DNA of 64,000 bases, taken from positions 5,084,001 to 5,148,000 of the forward strand of contig NZ_BJHV01000001.1 in the NCBI RefSeq assembly GCF_005405925.1, read 5' to 3'. The notes beneath the pieces are model-generated. The model was not told the origin of the DNA. It searched no databases and worked only from the letters and a program-made list of their open reading frames with translations. This stretch comes from Streptomyces antimycoticus. GTDB taxonomy: Bacteria; Actinomycetota; Actinomycetes; Streptomycetales; Streptomycetaceae. This document shows, piece after piece, positions 8,218-16,614 of this stretch (positions within the stretch are counted from its first letter, which is position 1; each line of letters opens with the position of its first letter). A program made the translations under genes and the position numbers.

Positions 8218-9882
8218 ATGCCTGAGTACGACGACGACTGGGATGTTCGGGAGGACAGGGATGATCCCGAGAACGAGGAGGAAATCCCCGACGAGGAGGA
8301 AATCCCCGAGGAGGACGACGTCTCCGAGGAAGACGGTATCTCCGACGAAGACGACATCCTCGAGGAAGAGGAGATTCCCGAGGAAGAGGACGTCTCCGAT
8401 GAGGACGACATCCTCGAGGAAGAGGAAATCCCCGAGGAAGAGGAAATCCCCGAGGAGGAAAGCCCCCTCGCCGAGGAGAACCTCCCCCACCAGAAGAACA
8501 CCCTCGACGAGGAGAACACCCCCGACGGTGACAAGAAGAAAAAGCTCACCTGGAAGACCGCCCTGCTCGCTCTCGTGGTCTTCGCGATCATAGGATCGCT
8601 CGTCCAGGTGGTCGCGCGCGGCGGCTTCGGAGGCGCCCTGAACACCACCGGCGGCGGAGGCGGGGGCGCCCCGCCGAAGAAGGAGCACTCCCGGCAGGAG
8701 CAGGAGATACGCCCGCCCAAGCAGCCCAAGACCATCAAGCTGGGCAACCAGCGGGTCCCCCAGGCATCCGGCCCGATCATCGTGATCAACCCGGGCCTGG
8801 TGAACCCCGGCGGCAGCGCCGCGGTCGAGGGCGGTGGCTTCGACAAGAAGGCCACGGTGGACATCCTGCTCAAGGTCCGGAAGTCGGACACCAAGGGCCG
8901 CGCCATCGGCAGTGTGCGCTCGGACAAGTCCGGATCGATCTACGCCCGGTTCACCATGCCCGAGAGCGCGGGCAACCGGCCCGCGACCCTGGTCGCCCAG
9001 CAGCGCGGCAGCACCAAGACGGCGGAGGCCAAGGTGATCACCGGTGGCGCCGTCGGCACCGCGAAGATCAACAAGTTGGTCGGCCGCCCCGGCGACGTGG
9101 TGACGGTCAACGCCCGCGGCTTCCGCCCGGGTGAGACCATCGACGTCTTCTGGGGACGGACCACCGGCACCCCCGTCACCACGCTGCACACCGACAGCAG
9201 CGGCAGCGTCGCCCATGCGGCGATCAAGGTGGGCGTGGCCCCGACCGGCTCCAGCACCCTGGTCCTGGTGGGCAAGCGCAGCAAGACCACGGCCACCGCG
9301 CCCTTCCAGATGCTGGCCATGTACCCCTCGATGAAGTCCAAGCCGTACGCGCTCAAGGCCGGTCAGCGGATCACGCTGTCCGCCAACAAGTTCGCGCCCG
9401 GCGAACGGGTGCTGGTCTACATCAACTCCACCGGCGGTCTGCCGGCCTTCACCGCCCAGGCGAACGCCATGGGGCAGATCCGCGACGTGGCGTTCAACGT
9501 GCCCTTCGGCCTCAAGGGGCGGCAGACGCTGATGGCGATCGGCGACCAGAGCCGGGCCGTGGTCCGCTCCGGCTTCACCGTGCTGCCGTACACCCCGTCC
9601 GCCGAGCCCAGCGCCTTCGGCGGCAGGGCGGGCACCACGCTCAGCTTCTATGTCGCGGGGTTCGCCCCGGGCGAGACGGTGACCGCCTACGCCGGGTCGG
9701 GCTCGAAGGGCCAGCGCAAGATCGGGACCTTCCAGGTGGACAGCCGGGGCAAGGCGTCGGCCGTGGGCTCGTACAAGATCACCACGGCGGACGAGAGCGG
9801 TGTGGCCTTCCAGCTCATCGGCCAGAAGAGCGGTGGCATCGCGAAGGCGAGCATCAACATGTCCCAGGGACGCGGAGATTAG
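8218..9882 (+). CDS. Single-pass membrane protein with acidic cytosolic tail and Ig-like extracellular repeats
   Basis: A 554-residue protein I cannot name. Residues 1-104 are almost all Glu and Asp, with a repeated EEIPEEE / EDDVSDEDD pattern. A KKKK stop-transfer patch leads into one transmembrane helix (about 112-132), then a Gly-rich linker and about four beta-sandwich repeats of roughly 85 residues (VNPGGSAAVEGGGF, GRPGDVVTVNARGF, LKAGQRITLSANKF, GRAGTTLSFYVAGF), which look like IPT/TIG or other Ig-like domains. The start chosen is the ATG at 8218, because GAGGAGGTGA directly before it is a near-perfect ribosome-binding site. It follows the GT-C gene by 24 bases. Likely a surface receptor, anchor or scaffold for the glycan system. 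Confidence 0.8.
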   Translation: MPEYDDDWDVREDRDDPENEEEIPDEEEIPEEDDVSEEDGISDEDDILEEEEIPEEEDVSDEDDILEEEEIPEEEEIPEEESPLAEENLPHQKNTLDEENTPDGDKKKKLTWKTALLALVVFAIIGSLVQVVARGGFGGALNTTGGGGGGAPPKKEHSRQEQEIRPPKQPKTIKLGNQRVPQASGPIIVINPGLVNPGGSAAVEGGGFDKKATVDILLKVRKSDTKGRAIGSVRSDKSGSIYARFTMPESAGNRPATLVAQQRGSTKTAEAKVITGGAVGTAKINKLVGRPGDVVTVNARGFRPGETIDVFWGRTTGTPVTTLHTDSSGSVAHAAIKVGVAPTGSSTLVLVGKRSKTTATAPFQMLAMYPSMKSKPYALKAGQRITLSANKFAPGERVLVYINSTGGLPAFTAQANAMGQIRDVAFNVPFGLKGRQTLMAIGDQSRAVVRSGFTVLPYTPSAEPSAFGGRAGTTLSFYVAGFAPGETVTAYAGSGSKGQRKIGTFQVDSRGKASAVGSYKITTADESGVAFQLIGQKSGGIAKASINMSQGRGD

Positions 9883-9906
9883 GGACGGCAAACGGCACCG
9901 AGGAAG

Positions 9907-9961
9907 AACGTGGGCCGGTCCGTGCCGGACGGCGAAAACGGCCGAAAGGCAGGCCCACGTT
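9907..9961 (+). terminator. Inverted repeat after the glycan operon
   Basis: AACGTGGGCC (9907-9916) pairs perfectly with GGCCCACGTT (9952-9961) around a 35-base loop, 24 bases after the operon's last stop. It could be a weak terminator, or an operator for the gene at 10040. There is no T-run. Confidence 0.4.
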
Positions 9962-10039
9962 CCAGGGAGCGGCCGGCCGCCGGCGGCCGTAGGGCGGCTC
10001 ACCAGTTCCATAGATGTACCATGCGTCCTGGAGTGTCCT

Positions 10040-10471
10040 ATGAGCGTAGTTTTCGGCCCTAACTCACGAAGAGTCCTACAATTCCTTACCCATATCGAGG
10101 ACCTCTCCCCAGAGGAAATCGACCGGGTGGCCGATCTGTGGAAGCAGACGTCCAGCCAGACCCGCGCCGAGGGCTGGGCAGTGGTCCATCGCACCACCAC
10201 GCCCGAGGAGCGGTACCGCATCCTGGTCGCCGCCTCGGTGGCGCGCCGGGCCGCCCTGGACACCGCGCGGAACCACCAGAGACACGACTGGGCCTTCTGG
10301 GCCGCGGTGTGGGACGCCGCGACGGCGGTCGCCGTATGCGACCGCATCGGAAGCCACTACAACGTGCTGGTCGCGCCACTGGCCGCGGTCATGCCCTCGC
10401 TGGCGCACTGCCGGCGCGACGAATTCAGCATCCGCGAACTGCAGGGTGCCATCCTCAAGGGAGGTGGGTAG
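10040..10471 (+). CDS. Small alpha-helical protein of unknown function, coupled to a hybrid kinase
   Basis: A 143-residue soluble protein with no family I recognise. It is mostly helical, with DLSPEEIDRVADLW near the start, a His/Arg/Trp-rich middle (NHQRHDWAFW) and an Ala-rich stretch. It has no signal peptide and no transmembrane helix. The ATG has GGAG 8 bases upstream. Its stop lies 2 bases before the ATG of the REC-PAS-PAS kinase gene, so it is very probably co-translated with that kinase and may be its input or regulatory partner. Helices with scattered His could suggest a ligand- or metal-binding bundle, but no motif proves it. Confidence 0.7.
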   Translation: MSVVFGPNSRRVLQFLTHIEDLSPEEIDRVADLWKQTSSQTRAEGWAVVHRTTTPEERYRILVAASVARRAALDTARNHQRHDWAFWAAVWDAATAVAVCDRIGSHYNVLVAPLAAVMPSLAHCRRDEFSIRELQGAILKGGG

Positions 10472-10473
10472 TG

Positions 10474-12381
10474 ATGGGCGACAACCGGATCGATGTTGTG
10501 GTGGCCGATGACGACCCGGCCGTCCGGGAGGCGCTCGCCGACCTCATCGACTCCCACCCCGACCTGGAACTCGTGGGCCTGGCCATCAACCATGAGCAGG
10601 CCGTGCGCGCGGCGGTGGACCACCGCCCCCGGGTCGTGATCATGGACGTGCACATGCCCCGGGGCGACGCCCCCAGCAGCGTCCGGGCCATCCGCGACCA
10701 GGTCCCTGGCGCCCGGGTGGTGGCGCTGTCCGCCCACGGCGAACGCGAGACCGTGCTGAACATGCTCGCCGTCGGGGCCAGCGGCTATCTGGTCAAGGGC
10801 ACCCCCGCCGAGGAGATCCTCGAGGCGATCATCCGGGCCGCCCGCGATCAGTTCAGCATGTCCGTGGAGCTCCTCGCGGACTGCGCCGAGCCGCTGCGCC
10901 GCGCCGAGCGCGCCTCCTGGCGGTTCGAGGACCTGGTCGGCAACCGCCTGGAGGACTCGTTCCTGGAGCTGCTCGGCCACGCGCCGTGCGGCGTCCTGAT
11001 CGTCGGCCCCCGCGGCCGGATCGAGTACGCCAACGCCCACACCCGGCACATGTTCGGCTACAGCTCGGCGGAGCTGCGCGACAAGCGGCTGCGGGACCTC
11101 GTCCCCGAGCGCTACCGCACCGCCTCCGAACAGTTGATCGGCAGGGTCTTCACCGCGCCGTCGGTGATGAGCGGCCGCCGTCGCGACGGCACCGAGTTCC
11201 CCGCCCAGTTCAGCGGCGGCCATCTGCAGGGCCGACAGCCCCGCGGGGTGGTCTTCATCGCCGACCTGAGCCAGCTGCGGGCGGCCGAGAGCCGGTTCCG
11301 CCAGCTCATCGAGTCCTCCCCGGACGCGATGCTGATCGTGGACACCAGCGGCCGGATCCAGGCGGCCAACAACCGCACCGAGGCGCTCTTCGGCTACGAC
11401 CGCGACCATCTGATCGGCCGGGCCGTGGAGGCGCTCCTGCCCGACCAGCCGCTCACCGTCTCGCTGCGCGAATGGGACGACAGCCTGGAGGAGCCGGTGG
11501 GTCACAGCATGGAGCTGGTGGGCCGGCGCAGCGACGCCAAGCAGTTCCCAGCCGACGTCAGCATCAGCCCGCTGCGTACGGAGGAGGGCCTGCTCACCGT
11601 CCTGACCATCCGGGACATCACCGAGGTGCAGCGCGCCCAGTTCGTCCTGGAGCGCAGCCTGGAGCTGCTGGAGGTCACCGACCGCGACCGCCAGGCGCTG
11701 CTCAGCCATCTGGTCCACGCCCAGGAGGCCGAGCGGGGGCGGATCGCCGCCGACATCCACGACGACACCATCCAGGTGATCACCGCGGCCAGCCTCCGCC
11801 TCCAGCAGCTGCGCCGGCGGTTGCGGGACCCGGACGAGCAGCGGGTGATGGACAAGCTGGACGAGACCCTGAAGCTCTCGCTCAGCCGGCTGCGGCAGCT
11901 CATCTTCGACCTGCGGCCGTCCAGCCTGGAACACGGCTGCCTGGCCGGGGCGCTGCGCGGCCTGCTGGAGCAGATACGTACCGAGACCGGTATCACCTAC
12001 CGGCTGGAGGACCGGCTCACGGCTCATCCCCCGGCCCAGACGATGGCGCTGATCTACCGGACCGCCCAGGAGGCGCTGGTGAACGTGCGCAAGCACGCCC
12101 ACGCCAAGACGGTCCACGTACAGCTCCTCGGGCTCGACGACGGCTGCCTGGTGCGGATCGTCGACGACGGCGACGGCTACAACCCGCTCGAGGTGGAGTC
12201 CCGCCCCGGCCACCTCGGGCTCTCCCTGATCCAGGAGCGGGCCCAGATCGCGGGCGGCTGGTGCCGGATCGAGAGCGAACCCGGCTCCGGCACCACCGTG
12301 GAGTTCTGGGTGCCGCTCGGCGCTCCCCCGGACGCGTCGCCCGACCCCGCCGACTCCCCCGAAGGGGACCCACAGCCGTGA
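10474..12381 (+). CDS. REC-PAS-PAS-histidine kinase (NarX/DesK-type kinase core)
   Basis: A 635-residue cytosolic kinase. Order of domains: receiver (1-125, phospho-acceptor D58 in VVIMDVHMP, K108), PAS 1 (about 165-270), PAS 2 (about 285-395), HisKA_3 dimerisation helix with phospho-acceptor H429 in ADIHDDTIQ, and HATPase (about 520-610; DDGDGYN and GHLGLSLIQERA as the nucleotide boxes). An N-terminal receiver on a HisKA_3 kinase is unusual, since such receivers normally carry an HTH output; it suggests feedback or cross-regulation from another kinase. The ATG is preceded by GGGAGGTGG. Its stop overlaps the GTG start of the response regulator gene. No transmembrane helix, so the signal is sensed inside the cell, perhaps by PAS-bound cofactor. 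Confidence 0.88.
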   Translation: MGDNRIDVVVADDDPAVREALADLIDSHPDLELVGLAINHEQAVRAAVDHRPRVVIMDVHMPRGDAPSSVRAIRDQVPGARVVALSAHGERETVLNMLAVGASGYLVKGTPAEEILEAIIRAARDQFSMSVELLADCAEPLRRAERASWRFEDLVGNRLEDSFLELLGHAPCGVLIVGPRGRIEYANAHTRHMFGYSSAELRDKRLRDLVPERYRTASEQLIGRVFTAPSVMSGRRRDGTEFPAQFSGGHLQGRQPRGVVFIADLSQLRAAESRFRQLIESSPDAMLIVDTSGRIQAANNRTEALFGYDRDHLIGRAVEALLPDQPLTVSLREWDDSLEEPVGHSMELVGRRSDAKQFPADVSISPLRTEEGLLTVLTIRDITEVQRAQFVLERSLELLEVTDRDRQALLSHLVHAQEAERGRIAADIHDDTIQVITAASLRLQQLRRRLRDPDEQRVMDKLDETLKLSLSRLRQLIFDLRPSSLEHGCLAGALRGLLEQIRTETGITYRLEDRLTAHPPAQTMALIYRTAQEALVNVRKHAHAKTVHVQLLGLDDGCLVRIVDDGDGYNPLEVESRPGHLGLSLIQERAQIAGGWCRIESEPGSGTTVEFWVPLGAPPDASPDPADSPEGDPQP

Positions 12382-13067
12382 CCGCACCTCCCGAACTGAC
12401 GAAGGTGCTGATCGTCGAGGACCACCGGGTGGTGGCCGAGGGGCTGTGGGCCCTGCTGGCCGAGTACTCGGATCTGACGGTGGTCGGCTGGGCGGACTCG
12501 GTCGCCGAGACCGTGCCCATGGCCAAGGAGCTCAAGCCCGATGTGGCCCTGGTCGACTTCCGGCTGCCGGATGGCACCGGGGCCGACGCGGCGGCCGGCA
12601 TACGGGCCCATGACCCCTCCGTCGCCATCGTGATCCTCAGCGCCGACGCCAGCGACTCGGCGCTGCTGGCCGCGGTGGAGGCGGGCGCCTGCGGCTATCT
12701 GCTGAAGTCGGCGAGCGGCGACGAGATCGCGGCCGCCATCCGCTCGGCCGCCGAGGGCGAGACCCTCATCCCGGCCAGCACCCTGGTGGAGGTGCTGGCA
12801 CGGCACCGCGAGGACGCGCGGTCCACCGCCGAGCAGACCGAGCGCCTGGACAGCATGACCCCGCGTGAGCAGGAGATCCTCACACTGATGAGCCAGGGCC
12901 TGGACAACCGGGCCGTCGCGGAGCGGCTGAGCATCAGCTACGCCACCGTGCGCACGCATGTGCGCAGGATCCTGGAGAAGCTGGACGCGCGCTCACAGCT
13001 GGAGGCGGTCGCGAGGGCCGCCGAATTCGGCTTCAAGCCCGCGCAGCCGGAGGGGCCGGAGGAGTGA
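12378..13067 (+). CDS. NarL/FixJ-family response regulator
   Basis: A 229-residue response regulator: receiver domain (phospho-acceptor D60 in VALVDFRLPDG) and a C-terminal LuxR-type HTH (about 155-215; LTPREQEIL-like SMTPREQEILTLM, then SYATVRTHVRRILEKL). GTG start overlapping the kinase stop (GTGA), which marks it as the cognate partner of the REC-PAS-PAS kinase. Last gene of a three-gene operon. Target promoters cannot be read from the window. Confidence 0.92.
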   Translation: MTAPPELTKVLIVEDHRVVAEGLWALLAEYSDLTVVGWADSVAETVPMAKELKPDVALVDFRLPDGTGADAAAGIRAHDPSVAIVILSADASDSALLAAVEAGACGYLLKSASGDEIAAAIRSAAEGETLIPASTLVEVLARHREDARSTAEQTERLDSMTPREQEILTLMSQGLDNRAVAERLSISYATVRTHVRRILEKLDARSQLEAVARAAEFGFKPAQPEGPEE

Positions 13068-13279
13068 CGGGCTGACCCCGGAGCCCCTCCGGGCACGGCC
13101 ATGGCCCCTCCGGCGCGGGGGCCATTCGCTTTGGGCCGCATGCCGTACGTACGGACTCCCCCGTATGGGCCCGTACGAAGGGGGCGGGACCACCCGGGCC
13201 GGGCCCACCGAGGGCCAAATGGGGCAGAAAGTCCCCCTTAGGATGGAATCGCCGGCATACCGAGACGGGTTTCCTCCCC

Positions 13280-13972
13280 ATGCGAGTCCATGGACGGATC
13301 CGATGCCCGCTCAGCCGCGGACACACGATCGCCTTCCTGGTGGCTGCCGCCTGTTACGCGACGGTCCTCGCGGCCGTTCTCACCGGCTCGCAGCTCGTCC
13401 GGCTCGACTGGCAGGTGGCCCTGTTCAAGCCGTACAAACAGTGGCCGCAGCTCCGGCCGGTGCTGGACGCCTTCGTCATCACGGGCCAGCGCGGGCCCAC
13501 CGCCCTGGCCGCCCTGGCCTGGGCCTGCCGGCGCGGTGGGCGCACCCGAAGCCCGCGCCCGCCGCTGGTCCTGGGCCTGGCGCTGCTGCTGCTCAATGTG
13601 AGCGTCGGCGCCGTCAAGATCCTCACCGGGCGGGTGGGCCCGCCCTACGCCCAGACCCCCGGATCCGCCGAGCTCTTCCACGGCGGAATGGCCTTCCCCT
13701 CCGGTCACGCCGCCAACGCCGTCGTGGTCTGGGGCACCGTCGCCTATCTCGCCGGTCGCCACCGGCGGACGGGCGCGCTGATCGCCTGCGTAATGGCGCT
13801 CGGCATCGGTCTGACCACCGTCTATCTGGGCACCCACTGGGTGAGTGACGTCCTGGGCGGGTGGGTAGCGGGCGTCCTCGTCCTGCTGGTCCTCCCCCTC
13901 TTCGAACCACTGATCGCGACCGTTTCCGCGTCCGTCTCCGCTCGTGCGGCGATGTACTCCATGGGCAGGTGA
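13280..13972 (+). CDS. PAP2-family membrane phosphatase
   Basis: A 230-residue protein with about six transmembrane helices and the PAP2 phosphatase motifs: KILTGRVGPP (motif 1), FPSGHAAN with the catalytic-domain His (motif 2) and VYLGTHWVSDVLGG (motif 3). In motif 3 the Arg that usually precedes VYLG is Thr, which may alter phosphate binding. Such proteins hydrolyse undecaprenyl pyrophosphate or other lipid phosphates on the outer face of the membrane. The start at 13280 has no clear ribosome-binding site, but no better in-frame start is visible. The response regulator gene starts 5 bases after its stop. Confidence 0.82.
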   Translation: MRVHGRIRCPLSRGHTIAFLVAAACYATVLAAVLTGSQLVRLDWQVALFKPYKQWPQLRPVLDAFVITGQRGPTALAALAWACRRGGRTRSPRPPLVLGLALLLLNVSVGAVKILTGRVGPPYAQTPGSAELFHGGMAFPSGHAANAVVVWGTVAYLAGRHRRTGALIACVMALGIGLTTVYLGTHWVSDVLGGWVAGVLVLLVLPLFEPLIATVSASVSARAAMYSMGR

Positions 13973-13977
13973 ACCAA

Positions 13978-14667
13978 GTGGCGCTTCGCGTGCTGATCGC
14001 AGACGACCATGCGGTGGTCCGGCAGGGCCTACGCATGATCCTTGGGCTCGACAACGAAATCAAGGTGGTGGGCGAGACGACCAACGGCCGGGAAGCCGTG
14101 CGGCTGGCCCGGGAGCTGTGCCCCGACGTCGTCCTGATGGATCTGATGATGCCGGTGATGGACGGCGTATCGGCCACGGCCGAGATCCGCCAGGACCTCC
14201 CCGAGGTCGAGGTGGTGGCGCTGACCAGCTCCCTCGACGACGCCATGGTCATGGGCGCGGTCCGGGCGGGGGCCATCGGCTTCCTGCTGAAGAACGCCGA
14301 GGCCGACGACCTCCGCAACGCCGTGAAGGCCGCGGCCGCCGGTCAGATCCATGTCTCCCCGGCCGCGATCTCCCGGCTGATGGGCCAGGTCAGGGAGCCG
14401 AGCGGCCCGGAGCAGCTCACCGAGCGGGAGACCGAGGTCCTCACCATGCTCGCCCGCGGCAAGGCCAACAAGGAGATCGCCCACGATCTGCGGATCGGCC
14501 AGCAGACGGTGAAGACCTATGTCAGCCACATCCTGACCAAGCTGGGGGTGCACAGCCGGACCCAGGCGGCGGTCTACGCGGTGCAGTCCGGCCTGGTACC
14601 GGCGGGTGAACTCACCCCTCCGGAAGCACTGGAGTCGACGACGAGGGAGCAGTGGTGGTCGGCGTGA
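13978..14667 (+). CDS. NarL/FixJ-family response regulator
   Basis: A 229-residue regulator. The receiver domain has the acidic pair in VLIADDH, phospho-acceptor D55 (VVLMDLMMP) and the Lys in LLKNA. The HTH has LTERETEVLTML and QQTVKTYVSHIL. GTG start 5 bases after the PAP2 gene. The 3' end overlaps the GAF kinase gene by 16 bases, so phosphatase, regulator and kinase form one operon. Confidence 0.92.
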   Translation: MALRVLIADDHAVVRQGLRMILGLDNEIKVVGETTNGREAVRLARELCPDVVLMDLMMPVMDGVSATAEIRQDLPEVEVVALTSSLDDAMVMGAVRAGAIGFLLKNAEADDLRNAVKAAAAGQIHVSPAAISRLMGQVREPSGPEQLTERETEVLTMLARGKANKEIAHDLRIGQQTVKTYVSHILTKLGVHSRTQAAVYAVQSGLVPAGELTPPEALESTTREQWWSA

Positions 14668-16565
14668 TCAATACACGATGGACCCAGACCCGGCGGCGGC
14701 GGAGCGCCACCGCGCTCGCCGAGGTCACCCAACACATCCTGGCGGGCGAGACCGCCGACGCCACGCTCCGGCTGATCGCCCGCCGGGTGCGTGAGCTCCT
14801 GGGCGCCGATATGGCCCGGGTGATGGTGCTGGAGCCGGGCGACGTCCTGACGATACGAGCCACCGACGGTGCCCCATGGACCGCGCCGAGCGGACCGCTG
14901 ACGCCCGGCGGCTCCTCCCCCGCCCGCCAGGCGATCCGCGCCGGACGGCCCACGGTCTCCCGCCACGAACGGCGGCGGCGCCGGCTCGGCCGGGACCCCC
15001 GGCACGCGGTCCCGGCCTCGGTGCTGGACGCGCCGCTGCTGGTGCGCGGCCACCCCGTGGGGGTGATCGAGGTGGCGAACCGCGGCGGCGGGCGGCGGCT
15101 CAGCCATGCGGACGTGAGCACCGTGAGACGCTTCGCGGCCCCCGCGGCCCATGCGGTCGCCCAGATCCGGCACCGGGAACATCTGCGGCGGCTGGCCTCC
15201 GCGGCCGCCGGGCCGGGCTCCGCCGGTTCCGCGGGCGCTTCGGGTTCCTCGGGGGCTTCGGGCCTGCCGGAGCCTTCGGGGTTCGCGAGCGCTTCCGGGT
15301 CTTCCGGATCTTCGGGGCCCTCGGGATTCGCGGGAGCATCGAGGGTCGCGGGAGCATCGGGCCCTTCGGGTTCCGCTTGGGGCTCGTCCGGTTCCTCGGC
15401 ATTCACCCGTTCCTCCGGCCCCTGCGTACGGCGGACCCTGGACTCGCTGGCCGCGGGCGCGGTCGCCCGTACCGGCGCGGCGAGCTGCACGGTCTATCTG
15501 CTGGAGCCCGGACCGTCGGCGAATCTGCGCCTGGTCGGCGGCGGCCACGGCCACACCCCGCCGTCCCGGAAACCGGCGCTGGAGGCGATCGCCGGGGCCG
15601 CGCCCGTCATCCACGGCGGTGGCCGTACCGGCACGGACAGCGACGGCCCGGCGCGGGGCGCGGTGGCCGCCTGGCCGCTGCTGCGCGAATCCACCGCGAT
15701 CGGCGCGATGTGCTGCCACTTCCCGCCCGGCCGCGACCCCGGCGAGGCGGACATCACCCTCCTGGAGGTGATCGCGGGGCACGCGTCCTGCGCGGTGGAG
15801 AACGACCGGCAGCAGGGGGCCACCCAGGAGAGGTCCGTCCGCGAGGAGCGGCAGCGCATCTCGCGCGAGCTGCACGACTCGGTCTCGCAGGCGCTCTACG
15901 GCATCGCACTGGGTGCCCGTACCGCCCGCGAGATGCTGGACCGCGACATCGACAGCGCGGAGCCGGTGGGACGGGCCGAGACGCGGAGCCCGGGAGAAGG
16001 GGCGGTATGGGTCGATCCGGCGGGCGGCCACGAGGCCGTCGGGGAGGTGGTGGACCTGGCCGAGCTGGCCGAACTCGCCGAGCCCATCGAGTACATACGG
16101 CGGCTCGCGGACGCCGCGATCGCCGAGACCCGGACCCTGCTGTGCCGGCTGCGGCCCGAGTCGCTGGAGACCGAGGGCCTGGTCGCCGCGCTCGCCCAGC
16201 ATGTCGAGGCGCTCCGGGCCCGGTACGGGATCACCACCGAGGCGAAGCTCGACGACGAACCGGAGACCACACCGGAGGCCAAGCACGCCCTGTACCGGAT
16301 CGCCCAGGAGTCGCTGCACAACATCGCCAAGCATTCGCAGGCCCGGAACGTACGGCTCCATCTGCTCAACGAACCGGGCGCCGTCACCTTGACCGTCGCC
16401 GACGACGGCGTGGGCTTCGACTGCAAGGGCTCCTTCCCCGGCCATCTCGGGCTGCTCTCCATGCGGGAGCGGGCCCGTGAGGTGGGCGGCACGCTGAACG
16501 TGGACAGCCGCCCCGGACAGGGAAGCCGCATCCGGGCCAGGGTTCCGGCCACGAAGGATTCCTGA
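14652..16565 (+). CDS. Dual-GAF sensor histidine kinase (HisKA_3)
   Basis: A 637-residue soluble kinase. GAF 1 covers about residues 20-180. Residues about 189-263 are a very unusual linker made of Ser, Gly, Ala, Pro and Phe, encoded by TTCGGG/GCCTCGG-like repeats. GAF 2 is about 270-395. The phospho-acceptor is H408 in RISRELHDSVSQ, and the HATPase domain (about 530-635) has QESLHNIAKHS, DDGVGFD and GHLGLLSMRERA. GTG start with GAGGGAG nearby; overlaps the response regulator gene, its likely partner. GAF domains could sense redox state, heme ligands or small molecules; no cofactor Cys or His can be assigned. An insertion of about 50 residues follows the first kinase helix. Confidence 0.88.
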   Translation: MVVGVINTRWTQTRRRRSATALAEVTQHILAGETADATLRLIARRVRELLGADMARVMVLEPGDVLTIRATDGAPWTAPSGPLTPGGSSPARQAIRAGRPTVSRHERRRRRLGRDPRHAVPASVLDAPLLVRGHPVGVIEVANRGGGRRLSHADVSTVRRFAAPAAHAVAQIRHREHLRRLASAAAGPGSAGSAGASGSSGASGLPEPSGFASASGSSGSSGPSGFAGASRVAGASGPSGSAWGSSGSSAFTRSSGPCVRRTLDSLAAGAVARTGAASCTVYLLEPGPSANLRLVGGGHGHTPPSRKPALEAIAGAAPVIHGGGRTGTDSDGPARGAVAAWPLLRESTAIGAMCCHFPPGRDPGEADITLLEVIAGHASCAVENDRQQGATQERSVREERQRISRELHDSVSQALYGIALGARTAREMLDRDIDSAEPVGRAETRSPGEGAVWVDPAGGHEAVGEVVDLAELAELAEPIEYIRRLADAAIAETRTLLCRLRPESLETEGLVAALAQHVEALRARYGITTEAKLDDEPETTPEAKHALYRIAQESLHNIAKHSQARNVRLHLLNEPGAVTLTVADDGVGFDCKGSFPGHLGLLSMRERAREVGGTLNVDSRPGQGSRIRARVPATKDS

Positions 16566-16614
16566 GCCGCCGTCCCGAGACCGGCCATCGACGACATATG
16601 AGACATTTCTGTCC

